Assembly (NCBI GenBank): GCA_035687895.1
Contig: DASRUE010000123.1
Span: forward strand, 1 to 26,391
Length of the DNA: 26,391 nucleotides
From: JAERML01 sp035687895
GTDB lineage: Bacteria; Bacteroidota; Ignavibacteria; UBA10030; UBA6906
Reading direction: 5' to 3'
Position 1 is the first letter of the stretch. Each line of letters starts with the position of its first letter. Position numbers and translations under genes: made by a program. The notes under the pieces were generated by a model, which did no database searches, was not told the origin of the DNA, and worked only from the letters and a program-made list of their open reading frames with translations. Of the stretch, positions 16,694 to 24,457 are shown in pieces.

Positions 16694-17062
16694 CTACTCA
16701 CTCAACACTCGTTCGATCGTGGTCAACAGATCCACCAAATCGTATGGTTTGCTCACGAAGTCTTCCGCACCTAGCTTCTTCGATTCGATGGCATTCTTAA
16801 GATCTGCAAATCCGGTGAGCATCACAACCTTGGTTTTGGGATGCTTCTCTTTCACAAACTTGAGGACTTCAAACCCGTTTAGCCGTGGCATCTTGATATC
16901 AAGAAGCACAAGATCATACAACCCCTTTTGAATCGTGGAAATCGCCTCGTCGCCATCGGATGCTGTGCTGACGTCGTACCCTTCACTCGTGAGTTCGTTG
17001 CTAAGAACGGTCCGCAATGCATCTTCGTCATCCACAACGAGAATCTTGCTTTTATCTGCCAT
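16694..17062 (-). CDS. Single-domain (CheY-like) response regulator
   Basis: 122 residues, receiver domain only. The acidic pair (VVDDED), phosphoacceptor Asp in LVLLDIKMPR, the switch Thr in VMLTG and the invariant Lys in VSKPYD are all intact, so it should be phosphorylatable. With no output domain it probably relays or sinks phosphate or binds a partner protein. The ATG at 17062 has GGAG seven bases upstream and gives a standard receiver N-terminus (MADKSKILVVDDED); extending further upstream would add an unrelated leader of about 39 residues. The receiver closely resembles that of the NtrC-type regulator just downstream, suggesting duplication or a shared kinase. Confidence 0.93.
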   Translation of the reverse strand: MADKSKILVVDDEDALRTVLSNELTSEGYDVSTASDGDEAISTIQKGLYDLVLLDIKMPRLNGFEVLKFVKEKHPKTKVVMLTGFADLKNAIESKKLGAEDFVSKPYDLVDLLTTIERVLSE

Positions 17063-17150
17063 CAGGCCACTCCAAATGTGAAACTGGGAACGTGAATACT
17101 GCACTCGCTGCAAGCCCGCGAGCAAAGGACGGGGTACAAATGTGTGAACG

Positions 17151-17179
17151 ATTATAGGGAAAGAATTGCACAAAATCAA
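17151..17179 (-). promoter_or_regulatory. Sigma-70-like promoter of the receiver/NtrC-type pair
   Basis: On the minus strand TTGATT (17174-17179) is followed by 17 bases and a perfect TATAAT (17151-17156). Transcription would begin near 17144, about 80 bases before the ATG at 17062. It is the best promoter match in the window and lies in the divergent intergenic region shared with the receiver-HisKA gene. Confidence 0.65.
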
Positions 17180-17307
17180 CCCGAATCAGCGTCCTTGAAA
17201 ACGAATACATAATGGGAGATGCAGGTCACACGGAGCTCCATAATCGTTGCAACTCAGGAGGACAAGTAGTATTATCATGTTAGTCGCAATCATCCTGTCA
17301 GGCGCAA

Positions 17308-17973
17308 ATGCAGACTCCGGATCTTATCACTCTTCTCGTCGTCGATGACGACACGAGCTACATGGCCATCGCCCAGCAACTCCTGGCGAAATACCAGGGA
17401 AAGAAATTCAACGTTCTCTGGAAGCAGGACGGAAGGGCTGCTATCGACGAGCTTGAGTCCAATCCATCGATTGATCTCCTCCTGATTGATTACTATCTGC
17501 CTGAAATGAACGGTCTTGATGTGACCAAACAGATCAGGGAAAAACAGATCGCAATCCCAATCATTTTTCTTACCTCCAACAGAGACTTCCGTCTCGCCAT
17601 TGAGGCAATGAAATACGGCGTCGAGGATTACATGGTAAAAGAGGAGGCCGTCGATTCGGTCCTTCCACGCACCATCGTAAACGTCCTTGAGAGGGTGTAT
17701 CTCAAGCGGAAGATCGCACAGCAACAAAAGGCTGAGCTGATCGCGAAAAAACGAACGGACGCGATCAAGGAATTGGTCGTCACCGTGTGCCATGAATTCA
17801 ACAACCCGCTTGCCGCGATGAAGATCAGCACGGACATCTTGTCGCGACAAGAACTCGCTGCTGAGGAGACTCAGCGGATCAAGGATTTAGACCGGAACAT
17901 CGGACTGATCGAAAGAGAAATCACCAAGCTCCGGGACATCAATTTCGAGAAGATCGACTTCGAGAAAGTATAA
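17308..17973 (+). CDS. Receiver-HisKA protein lacking the kinase ATPase domain
   Basis: 221 residues. The N-terminal receiver (about 5-125) is complete: VVDDD, phosphoacceptor Asp61 in LLLIDYYLPEMNG, Thr89 and Lys111 in YMVKEEA. A linker helix (about 126-152) leads to a HisKA dimerisation/phosphoacceptor helix with an H-box, VCHEFNNPLAAMKIS, His162 being the predicted phosphorylated residue. After the second helix the protein ends (KIDFEKV); there is no N-box, G1 or G2 of a HATPase domain, and none is found in any frame of the next 500 bases, so it is not an obvious frameshift. It may be a phosphotransfer protein, a phosphatase-type HisKA, or a partner subunit. The ATG at 17308 is the first in-frame start after a stop at 17281; its ribosome site is weak. 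It is divergent from the receiver/NtrC pair. Confidence 0.85.
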   Translation: MQTPDLITLLVVDDDTSYMAIAQQLLAKYQGKKFNVLWKQDGRAAIDELESNPSIDLLLIDYYLPEMNGLDVTKQIREKQIAIPIIFLTSNRDFRLAIEAMKYGVEDYMVKEEAVDSVLPRTIVNVLERVYLKRKIAQQQKAELIAKKRTDAIKELVVTVCHEFNNPLAAMKISTDILSRQELAAEETQRIKDLDRNIGLIEREITKLRDINFEKIDFEKV

Positions 17974-18350
17974 CATCAGGAGATCGGTCACGCAATCGCT
18001 TTTATCGCCATCTGTAACAAGAACCCCAGATTCCCCGTCCTGCAGTTAGATCTAATGTCTCTCCTGTATAATAACTGGGGATTTTCAAGCTCTGACCCCT
18101 CTCACCCTCATCCTTTTCTTCTGAAGAACGGAGATAAGGTCTCTATCGGTAAAGCCATTTATGGAACGAAAATCATCTGTGTCGCGAAAATCACTGAGGC
18201 TGGGTCTGCATCCCGCAGAAGAGCCATGCCACGCAACAGTTGGCAGCGATAAAGACTTAATGGTTTAGAGCCACGTTGAGCCTCTGAAGAATTGAAACTC
18301 CCGCTGCTTTTGACCGGAATCAGTCTCCTTCACTCCACGTTTCCTGGTAC
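17974..18350. other. Intergenic stretch without a recognised gene
   Basis: No reading frame here has convincing protein character. The longest plus-strand frame (18055-18252, 65 codons) has a poorly structured N-terminus and C-terminus, no ribosome-binding site and no recognisable domain. A TATAAT at 18067-18072 has no matching -35 box. The stretch may hold the 3' end of the receiver-HisKA mRNA or degraded sequence. Confidence 0.5.
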
Positions 18351-18379
18351 TTGCATCTCGCCGCTTCAATGTCTATATT
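18351..18379 (+). promoter_or_regulatory. Sigma-70-like promoter of a short transcription unit
   Basis: TTGCAT (18351-18356), a 17-base spacer and TATATT (18374-18379) form a good promoter. The expected start is near 18386. The only element before the next gene is a strong terminator ending at 18510, so the primary product would be about 125 bases. Confidence 0.55.
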
Positions 18380-18385
18380 GATATA

Positions 18386-18510
18386 GCACTGTACAAGGAA
18401 AGACGTTTTGTTCATGGCCCAGCGCAAACCCAACGTAGACAAGAACCATATTACGATTACAGAAATCTCCGATGACAAGTGTCCCGCAAACCAGCGGGAC
18501 ACTTTTTTTT
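18386..18510 (+). ncRNA. Candidate small RNA or attenuated leader upstream of nif3
   Basis: The interval lies between a promoter-like sequence and a perfect intrinsic terminator. It contains an in-frame ATG at 18414 whose frame reads MAQRKPNVDKNHITITEISD and runs to a TGA at 18531-18533, beyond the terminator, so a terminated transcript would have no stop codon. AAGGA lies about 13 bases before this ATG, which is far. I recognise no known RNA family. It could be an independent sRNA or the leader of the nif3 operon, with readthrough giving the operon mRNA. Confidence 0.4.
18478..18510 (+). terminator. Strong intrinsic terminator
   Basis: A perfect stem (GTGTCCCGC at 18479-18487, GCGGGACAC at 18494-18502) with loop AAACCA, extended by flanking A-T pairs, is followed by eight T residues (18503-18510). 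It lies directly before the nif3-like gene, so it must either end a separate small transcript or regulate entry into that operon. Confidence 0.85.
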
Positions 18511-18517
18511 GTGTGGC

Positions 18518-19636
18518 ATGCAAAGATTCATGAGAGTGCGAGACGTTCAGCAGATACTTGAAAATTGGGCGCCTAAAGACATCGCATGGGAAAGGGACAA
18601 TGTAGGCTTACAGGTCGGCAACCCAGCAGCGCAAGTTCGGGGCATCCTCGTCTCTCTTGACGTCACCGAGCAGGTAGCTGCCGAAGCCCGACAGAGGGGA
18701 GCAAATCTTCTCATCAGTCATCATCCCCTGCTGTTCAGACCCGTTCGATTTGTTAATACCGGCAACGAGAAGGGCCGTATTCTTCAGTATCTTCTGCGGT
18801 GGCGGATTGCTTGCTATGCTGCACACACCAATTTGGACTTTGCGCAAGGTGGGACGAGTTTCGCACTGGGAAAAGCACTTGGCATGCATTCCGTCGATTT
18901 CCTGGAACAACAGTCCCGTACTCTACAAAAAGTGGTGACATTTGTTCCTTCTGAGCATGTGGAAGCAGTAACACGTGTGATGGCAGAGGCCGGAGCCGGG
19001 CGGATCGGAAACTATACCGAATGTTCCTTTCGGACAGACGGAGCGGGAACTTTCCGTGGTAGCACACGCTCTTCCCCGACCATTGGGACACGCGGTCGCC
19101 GCGAAGAGGTGCCCGAAGTGCGCATCGAAATGATTGCGTCAAGGCGCAACGTACCAGGCATCATTCGCGCAATGAAGGCTGCTCATCCATACGAAGAAGT
19201 TGCTTATGACGTCTATCCCCTGGAAAACATCAGCAACGATTGCGGTATGGGCGCGATCGGAACGTTGGAGCGTCCCGTTACCCTTAAGACTTTTCTTGCC
19301 CGGACAAAGCGAGCGTTGCGGCTGCCTGCAATCCGCTACACGGGGCGGCTGAATCGAAAAGTTCGCCGCATCGCGGTGTGCGGAGGCAGCGGATCTGATT
19401 TGATGGAGACCGCCATCGCACGCGGCGCCGACGCATTCGTAACTGCCGATGTCAAGTATCATGACTTTCACAGCGCCAGCGGGAGGATCATCCTTGTTGA
19501 TGCCGGCCATTTCGAAACCGAAATCCCGGTTGTCGAAACCGTCGTTTCAAGGATCAAAAGCGAGCTGCGGACACGGAATGTGGTTGTTCCGGTGTTTGCC
19601 GCAAAAACAACCACCAACCCGATTGCATATTTCTAG
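18518..19636 (+). CDS. Nif3-like dinuclear metal-centre protein
   Basis: About 373 residues, matching the long form of the family (Nif3 halves with a PII/CutA-like domain inserted in the middle). Metal-binding signatures are seen in both halves: SHHPLLF (two His), HTNLD (Asp), DVKYHDFH and DAGHFETE (His, Glu) near the C-terminus. The central insert contains ARRNVPGIIRAMKAAHPYEEVAYDVYPL-type residues typical of the inserted domain. The family has been called GTP cyclohydrolase type 2-like, but its cellular role is not settled. A start at 18518 or at the ATG at 18530 (MRVRDVQ) is likely; an upstream GTG at 18479 lies inside the terminator hairpin. Neither ATG has a clear ribosome site. It pairs with the zinc-ribbon gene 17 bases downstream, a common neighbourhood in Bacteroidota. 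Confidence 0.92.
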   Translation: MQRFMRVRDVQQILENWAPKDIAWERDNVGLQVGNPAAQVRGILVSLDVTEQVAAEARQRGANLLISHHPLLFRPVRFVNTGNEKGRILQYLLRWRIACYAAHTNLDFAQGGTSFALGKALGMHSVDFLEQQSRTLQKVVTFVPSEHVEAVTRVMAEAGAGRIGNYTECSFRTDGAGTFRGSTRSSPTIGTRGRREEVPEVRIEMIASRRNVPGIIRAMKAAHPYEEVAYDVYPLENISNDCGMGAIGTLERPVTLKTFLARTKRALRLPAIRYTGRLNRKVRRIAVCGGSGSDLMETAIARGADAFVTADVKYHDFHSASGRIILVDAGHFETEIPVVETVVSRIKSELRTRNVVVPVFAAKTTTNPIAYF

Positions 19637-19653
19637 CACTAACTCATGAGGAT

Positions 19654-20391
19654 ATGGCATTGGAAAACATGTTGCGCAATCTCTACACTCTTCAGTTGAT
19701 CGATTTGAACCTTGACGAACTCGAGGAGTTGAAAGGAGATCTCCCGACGGAGACTCGCGAGCTTGAAGAAAGAGTAGCAGGGCTACAGGCGAAGCTGCGG
19801 GAACTCGAACACACCATGAAGGCCGCGTTCGCATCGCGAGATACGGCAGATAATGAGATCGTCTCACTCAATGCAAAAATGGAGAAGTACAAGGTGCAGC
19901 AGTTCCAGGTTCGCAATAATAAGGAATATGATGCGCTGACGAAAGAAATGGACGGGGCTGTTGGAACAATTGCCCGACTCGAAAAAGAAATGGAGACGCT
20001 TGAAGCCAAAGCCACCATGGCGAGAACTGAAATCGAGACCACCAAGGGTGAGCTGGAGGAAGTGAACAAGATTCTTGAGGAAAAGCGTCAGGCATTGGCA
20101 GAGGTCTCCAAGACCACTGAAGAGGAAGAGCTTAAATGCAAGCATGAGCGACAGAAGATGCTTGCGCGCATCAAAAAGTCAGACTTGACGATGTATGAGC
20201 GGATTAGGAGAGCCAAGAAGGGAAAGGCCGTAGTGCCGGTCCGTAGAGGGGCCTGCGGGGGGTGTTTCAACAAAGTTCCTCCACAAATGCTCCTGGAGCT
20301 GCGACAAAACAATAAGTTCTACACCTGCGAACATTGTGGCCGCATCATAGTCTCCGACGAGATCGCTGAAGCCGCCTCGCAGAGTGCATGA
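19654..20391 (+). CDS. Coiled-coil protein with C-terminal C4 zinc ribbon (CdsZ/DUF164-like)
   Basis: 245 residues. About 25-175 is a long heptad-rich region dominated by Glu, Lys, Leu and Ala, predicted as an antiparallel coiled coil. The C-terminus has a zinc ribbon: Cys201-x2-Cys204 (GACGGCFNKVPPQ) and Cys225-x2-Cys228 (YTCEHCGRIIV). This is the layout of the C4-type zinc-ribbon proteins related to chlamydial CdsZ and Helicobacter HP0958; their proposed roles include RNA or secretion-chaperone binding, and function here is unknown. The ATG follows a GAGGAT site. Its stop overlaps the ATG of the RNase HI-like gene (ATGA), so the two are coupled. Confidence 0.88.
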   Translation: MALENMLRNLYTLQLIDLNLDELEELKGDLPTETRELEERVAGLQAKLRELEHTMKAAFASRDTADNEIVSLNAKMEKYKVQQFQVRNNKEYDALTKEMDGAVGTIARLEKEMETLEAKATMARTEIETTKGELEEVNKILEEKRQALAEVSKTTEEEELKCKHERQKMLARIKKSDLTMYERIRRAKKGKAVVPVRRGACGGCFNKVPPQMLLELRQNNKFYTCEHCGRIIVSDEIAEAASQSA

Positions 20392-20804
20392 TCCTTCACG
20401 CATTCACTGATGGCGCATCGCGCGGGAACCCGGGCGAGGCAGGCATTGGGGTAATCATTAAAGATGAGACGGGAAACCACTTCCTCTCACTCAACGGTTA
20501 TATCGGTCGGACCACCAACAACATCGCCGAGTACACTGCGCTGGTGACCCTCCTCACTAGGATGAAGGATATCGCATGCGACCGGCTTGTTGTGTACTCA
20601 GACAGTGAGTTGATGGTACGCCAGTTAAACGGGCAATACAAGGTGAAAAACAGCGGGCTGAAAAAGTACCACGCACAGGTCGTCGAGCTGATCAGACATC
20701 TCCCGTTCAAGGTAGAAGTGAAGCACATCCCGCGGGAACAGAACAAGGAGGCTGATATGCTCGCCAACTCCGGCATTGAGACAAGAGCTGTCATACCTGC
20801 GTGA
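20388..20804 (+). CDS. Ribonuclease HI family protein
   Basis: 138 residues. The RNase H fold and its four acidic metal ligands are visible: Asp8 in FTDGASRGNPG, Glu48 in NNIAEYTAL, Asp72 in VVYSDSELM and Asp123 in NKEADMLAN. It lacks the basic handle region of E. coli RnhA, like the YpdQ/short RnhA-like group. Such enzymes cut RNA in RNA-DNA hybrids, removing primers and R-loops, though some members have weak activity. The ATG overlaps the zinc-ribbon gene stop by four bases. It is followed by the RNase P RNA gene after 56 bases. Confidence 0.92.
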   Translation: MILHAFTDGASRGNPGEAGIGVIIKDETGNHFLSLNGYIGRTTNNIAEYTALVTLLTRMKDIACDRLVVYSDSELMVRQLNGQYKVKNSGLKKYHAQVVELIRHLPFKVEVKHIPREQNKEADMLANSGIETRAVIPA

Positions 20805-20837
20805 CCGCCTTCGTGGTCTGGATATGAGAGTGTTGAT

Positions 20838-20843
20838 TATAAT
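20838..20843 (+). promoter_or_regulatory. Possible -10 box of rnpB
   Basis: A perfect TATAAT lies 17 bases before the first paired base of the RNase P RNA, which would place the start about ten bases ahead of the mature 5' end. The -35 region is poor (GGTCTG at 17-base spacing), so confidence is low. Confidence 0.35.
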
Positions 20844-20860
20844 TCACATATACATTCACA

Positions 20861-21258
20861 ATGCAGGTCGGGCAACCGCGTTCCGGTGATTTCATCGGGA
20901 TGAGGAAAGTCCGAACTCCACAGAGCAGGGTGCCCCGTGAAGAGCGGGGGGCTCGCAGGCGAAAGTCTGCGGGAACGGACAGTGTCACAGAAAACAAACC
21001 GTCCGCCACAAAGCGGACAAGGGTGAAACGGCGAGGTAAGAGCTCACCGCCCCGGCAGCAATGACGGGGGCACGACAAACCCCACCAGGAGCAAGACCAA
21101 ATAAGGGAGGAGAAGCTGCTCGTTTCGCCGGTACAGCCTCGCAGCCGCGCCGACACTCCCGGGTAGGTCGCTTGAGCCAAGGAGCAATCCGCGGCCCAGA
21201 GAAATGGTTGCCTCTCCGCCTTTGGCGGACAGACAGAATTCGGCTTACAGACCTGCAT
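20861..21258 (+). ncRNA. rnpB: RNase P RNA (bacterial type A)
   Basis: About 398 bases. The ends pair as helix P1 (ATGCAGGTC at 20861-20869 with GACCTGCAT at 21250-21258). Conserved region I is GAGGAAAGTCCGAACTCC (20902-20919), followed by CAGAGCAGGGTGCC. The 3' half has GGTAGGTCGCTTGAGCC, GGAGCAATCCGCGGCCCAGA, GAAATGGTTGCC and ACAGAATTCGGCTTA (P4 3' strand), all hallmarks of the type A catalytic RNA. It cleaves 5' leaders from pre-tRNAs with the RnpA protein. Frames across it are not coding. Confidence 0.97.
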
Positions 21259-21351
21259 TGCTGTTGCATCCCTCCCCTCCTCCACACCACTTCAGAGTGC
21301 AGGGGATCCGGTCTTCCGCAGGAGGCAGCAGCGTAGCGCAATGGAGTGCAA

Positions 21352-23082
21352 TTGAGTACGACGATCAGAGAACACCGATGGACCCTCGCGGAAGCTCCTG
21401 ATGCAGCCGCGGTGGCGCGCCTTGCATCCGAGATTACTGTCCCGGAACCCATTGCCAAGGTCCTCGTTCTGCGCGGCATCGACACCTATGACAAGGCCAA
21501 GGCATATTTCCGTCCAACACTGGAGCAGCTTCATGATCCGTTCCTGATGGACGGTATGGAACTGGCCACATCACGGGTCATGCTCGCGATGCAGCGAAAC
21601 GAGCGGATACTGGTGTTCGGAGACTATGACGTCGACGGCACCAATGGTGCGTCGATGTTGTACCTGTTTCTGAAGGAGCTCGGAGCGGATGTCCACTACT
21701 ACATCCCCGACAGGATCAAGGAAGGGTACGGGATTTCCCGTCAGGGAATCGACAAGGCGCATCAGGATGGCGTGGGTCTGTTTGTTTCGGTTGACTGCGG
21801 AATTACTGCGGTGGAACAGGTTGAATACGCGCGCACCTTCGGCATCGAGGTGATCATCTGTGACCATCACGAGCCGGGACCAACCCTGCCACTGGCATAC
21901 GCCGTGCTTGACCCAATCAAACCCGGTGACCAATATCCGTTCAAGAGCTTGTGTGGTTGTGGCGTTGGTTTCAAATTGGTCCATGGCCTTGCGAAGAAAC
22001 TGCAGAAAGAATCTCTCCTCTCCCAGTATCTGGACTTCGTTACCCTCGCCACTACAGCAGATATTGTCGCTCTCAACGGCGAAAACCGCGTGCTGGTGAA
22101 ACTCGGCCTGGCCGCAATCAACAAAAACCCGCGACCCGGGATCAAAGCCCTTGTGGACAGTGCCGGATTTGAGTTCAAGGAAATCACGACGGGCCAAATC
22201 GTGTTTGCCCTTGCCCCGCGGATCAATGCAGTCGGGCGGCTCGGTGATGCCATGCGGGCGGTACGGCTGCTCACAAGCACCGATCCGGAAGAGGCCCGAG
22301 ACCTGGCACAAATACTCGAAGAAGAAAACCGGAACCGCCGCAAGATCGACGAGGACACTTTTGCACAGGCTCAAGTGCTTGCCGAAGAGATGCTTGATGT
22401 AGAGGCGGAATCCGCAATCGTCCTCCATCAGGAACACTGGCACCCAGGCGTCGTCGGGATCGTTGCGTCGCGCATGGTTGAAAAATACTACAAACCATCC
22501 ATCATGATGGCAACGGTCGCCGGCGTTGCAAAAGGCTCCGCCCGCAGTGTGTCAGGCTTCGACGTGTATAAGGCTCTGAAGCAATGCGAAGACACGCTCA
22601 TCCAGTTTGGCGGCCATAAGTATGCTGCGGGGCTTACCGTGGAAATCTCCCGACTGGACGAATTCCGCGAGGCGTTCAATGCCGCCGTCAAGGACATGAT
22701 GGCAGAGGAACTGAAGACTCCCGAGATCAAAGTGGACACAGAACTTTCCCTTGCCGATCTCAACCCTCGCTTCGTTCGGATCCTCAAAGAGTTTGCTCCG
22801 TTCGGGCCAAGCAACATGAAGCCGACGTTTCTCGCCGGCGGCCTGGAAGTTGCAGGATCGCCAAGAATCGTCGGAAAGAACCACCTCCGTTTCAGAGTGC
22901 GCAAAAACGGAATGGTGTTCGATGCGATTGGGTTCGGGCTTGGCGATCTCCTGCCTCGCGTTTCGAATGGCAGAAGAGATCTCGAGTGTGTTTTTTCCGT
23001 TGAAGAGAACGACTGGGGAGCTCCCGCCGGCGGTCGCCAGGGAGACACGGTTCCCCAGTTGAAAGTCCGCGACTTACGATAA
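21352..23082 (+). CDS. recJ: Single-stranded-DNA-specific exonuclease RecJ
   Basis: About 576 residues, the size of E. coli RecJ. DHH-family motifs occur in order: FGDYDVDGTNGASM (motif I), VSVDCGIT, IICDHHEPG (the DHH signature), DIVAL, then APRINAVGRL at the end of the core. The DHHA1 part has SARSVSGFDVYKAL and FGGHKYAAG, and a C-terminal OB-like domain follows. It is a 5'-3' ssDNA exonuclease for RecFOR recombination and mismatch or base-excision repair. There is no ATG at the right place: candidates are GTG at 21346 and TTG at 21352. I prefer TTG because GGAG lies five bases before it. It sits between rnpB and yebC, 24 bases from the latter. Confidence 0.95.
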   Translation: MSTTIREHRWTLAEAPDAAAVARLASEITVPEPIAKVLVLRGIDTYDKAKAYFRPTLEQLHDPFLMDGMELATSRVMLAMQRNERILVFGDYDVDGTNGASMLYLFLKELGADVHYYIPDRIKEGYGISRQGIDKAHQDGVGLFVSVDCGITAVEQVEYARTFGIEVIICDHHEPGPTLPLAYAVLDPIKPGDQYPFKSLCGCGVGFKLVHGLAKKLQKESLLSQYLDFVTLATTADIVALNGENRVLVKLGLAAINKNPRPGIKALVDSAGFEFKEITTGQIVFALAPRINAVGRLGDAMRAVRLLTSTDPEEARDLAQILEEENRNRRKIDEDTFAQAQVLAEEMLDVEAESAIVLHQEHWHPGVVGIVASRMVEKYYKPSIMMATVAGVAKGSARSVSGFDVYKALKQCEDTLIQFGGHKYAAGLTVEISRLDEFREAFNAAVKDMMAEELKTPEIKVDTELSLADLNPRFVRILKEFAPFGPSNMKPTFLAGGLEVAGSPRIVGKNHLRFRVRKNGMVFDAIGFGLGDLLPRVSNGRRDLECVFSVEENDWGAPAGGRQGDTVPQLKVRDLR

Positions 23083-23106
23083 CCACGAATTCAGGGAGGT
23101 CATGCG

Positions 23107-23868
23107 ATGTCAGGCCATTCAAAATGGGCAACGATCAAGAGGAAGAAAGGAGCCACGGACGCAGCGCGGGGGCGGCTGTTTACGCGTCTCATCAAGGAAA
23201 TCACCATTGCCGCCAAGAACGGCGGGGGCAACCTGGATGGAAACCCCCGTCTGCGCCTTGCGATCCAGACGGCAAAGGCATCCAATATGCCGGCCGATAA
23301 TATCAAACGGGCGATGCAAAAAGGAACCGGAGAACTCCCCGGCGTCTCATACGAAGAAGTGACATTCGAGGGATATGGGCCAAGCGGGGTGGCCATCATT
23401 GTTGAAGTTGTCACGGACAATAATAACCGAACCGTTTCCGAGATGCGGCATGTCTTCTCTCGAAACAATGGCAACCTCGGCCACTCTGGAAGCGTCGCCT
23501 GGATGTTCCACCGCAAGGGAACCATTGTTATCCCCAAAGCGGGCCAGAAGAAACCCCTGAGTGAGGAGGATCTCCTCAGCATCATTCTCGATGCGGGGGC
23601 TGAAGACATGCAGACCGAGGACGATACGTACACCATCACCACTTCACCGGCCACATTCGATGCAGTGAAGAAAGCCATCGAGGAAAAGGGGATCACCATC
23701 GAGAATGCATCTCTCCAGATGATCCCGCAAAACACCGTGAAGGTATCGGGAAAGGAAGCGGAACAAACCCTCAAGCTGATGGAGGCTCTCGAAGAGCACG
23801 ACGACGTTCAAAGCGTTTACTCCAACTTTGATATTGACGAGAAAGAACTTGTCTCCCTCAACGGCTAA
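23107..23868 (+). CDS. yebC: YebC/PmpR family protein
   Basis: 253 residues, typical length. It opens with MSGHSKWATIKRKKGATDA, the family signature, and continues with FTRLIKEITIAAKNGGGN, NMPADNIKRAMQKGTGE, YEEVTFEGYGPSGVAIIVE, TDNNNRTVSEMRHVFSRNNG and GSVAWMF. The family has been described as DNA-binding regulators and, more recently, as translation factors that relieve ribosome stalling at proline-rich motifs. The ATG follows GGAGG at good distance. It precedes ruvC and ruvA, a widespread arrangement. Confidence 0.96.
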   Translation: MSGHSKWATIKRKKGATDAARGRLFTRLIKEITIAAKNGGGNLDGNPRLRLAIQTAKASNMPADNIKRAMQKGTGELPGVSYEEVTFEGYGPSGVAIIVEVVTDNNNRTVSEMRHVFSRNNGNLGHSGSVAWMFHRKGTIVIPKAGQKKPLSEEDLLSIILDAGAEDMQTEDDTYTITTSPATFDAVKKAIEEKGITIENASLQMIPQNTVKVSGKEAEQTLKLMEALEEHDDVQSVYSNFDIDEKELVSLNG

Positions 23869-24457
23869 CGGAAAACGTGCAATCCGTCGCCGGGACATCA
23901 CGCAGCTACGCCGAGGTTCGATCGTTGTTCTGGGTGTCGACCCGGGAACGCTGGTGACTGGCTACGGCATCGTCGAACGCACTGGCCGCGATATCCGCAT
24001 GCTGTCGTGTGGAACGATCACCAATCGTGCCGAGCATTCCATGCCGCTGAGACTCAAGAAAATCTACTCTGAACTCTCGGCCGTCATTCAACGATATCAA
24101 CCGGATGAGTTCGCCATCGAATCTGCATTCTATGGGAAAAACGCCCAGTCCGCCCTCAAGCTCGGACATGCACGGGGTGTCTGCATTCTCTCGGCCGTCG
24201 AACGTGAGATTCCCACAACAGAATATTCTCCTCGAGAGATCAAGAAGGCGATCGTTGGGAACGGTTCCGCATCGAAGGAGCAGGTACAGTTCATGGTCAA
24301 GTCCCTCCTCCAACTCAAGCAGGGTGCGATGATCCTGGACGCTTCCGACGCGCTCGCCATCGCCATCTGTCACCTCAACAGGCTTGTCACTCCCACGGCG
24401 AAGCACCGCGACTGGAAATCGTTTGTTGTTGCACATCCGGAGCGTGTGAAAGCATGA
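23849..24457 (+). CDS. ruvC: Holliday-junction endonuclease RuvC
   Basis: About 202 residues. Catalytic acids are present: Asp in VVLGVDPGTLVTGYGIV, Glu in FAIESAFYGKNAQSALKLG, and Asp/Asp in ILDASDALAIAICH. GHARGVCILSAVER and the YSPREIKKAIVGNGSASKEQV segment match the family. RuvC dimers cut Holliday junctions symmetrically after RuvAB migration. No ATG or GTG lies in frame near the expected N-terminus; the candidates are TTG at 23828, 23834 and 23849, all inside the end of yebC. I choose 23849, which gives about 23 extra residues before the usual start and has a GAGAAAG-like site upstream. The stop overlaps the ruvA ATG (ATGA). Confidence 0.92.
   Translation: MSPSTANGKRAIRRRDITQLRRGSIVVLGVDPGTLVTGYGIVERTGRDIRMLSCGTITNRAEHSMPLRLKKIYSELSAVIQRYQPDEFAIESAFYGKNAQSALKLGHARGVCILSAVEREIPTTEYSPREIKKAIVGNGSASKEQVQFMVKSLLQLKQGAMILDASDALAIAICHLNRLVTPTAKHRDWKSFVVAHPERVKA

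Noticed and set aside
17063..17307. Possible sigma-54 (-24/-12) promoter for the signalling genes
   Set aside because: I found no TGGCAC-N5-TTGC-like element on either strand; only a sigma-70-like promoter is evident on the minus strand.
17277..17348. Small frame MLVAIILSGANADSG starting at ATG 17277 after an AGGAGG
   Set aside because: The AGGAGG lies about 15 bases before the ATG, too far, and the 23-residue frame overlaps the receiver-HisKA start without any conserved feature.
17290..17850. Minus-strand open frame of 186 codons opposite the receiver-HisKA gene
   Set aside because: The plus strand encodes intact receiver and H-box motifs, and the antisense product has no domain character.
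18055..18252. Plus-strand 65-codon frame in the 0.5-kb gap after the receiver-HisKA gene
   Set aside because: It has no ribosome-binding site, no recognisable domain and an unstructured composition at both ends, with no supporting neighbour or promoter.
18270..18300. Sequence ending GAATTGAAAC, resembling the end of some CRISPR repeats
   Set aside because: Only one copy is present, with no repeat-spacer periodicity and no cas genes.
18479..18517. GTG-initiated N-terminal extension of the nif3-like protein
   Set aside because: The extension would be encoded by the terminator stem and T-tract and has no counterpart in the family.
20861..21258. Open frames on both strands across the rnpB region
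   Set aside because: The interval carries all RNase P RNA hallmarks, so these frames are incidental.
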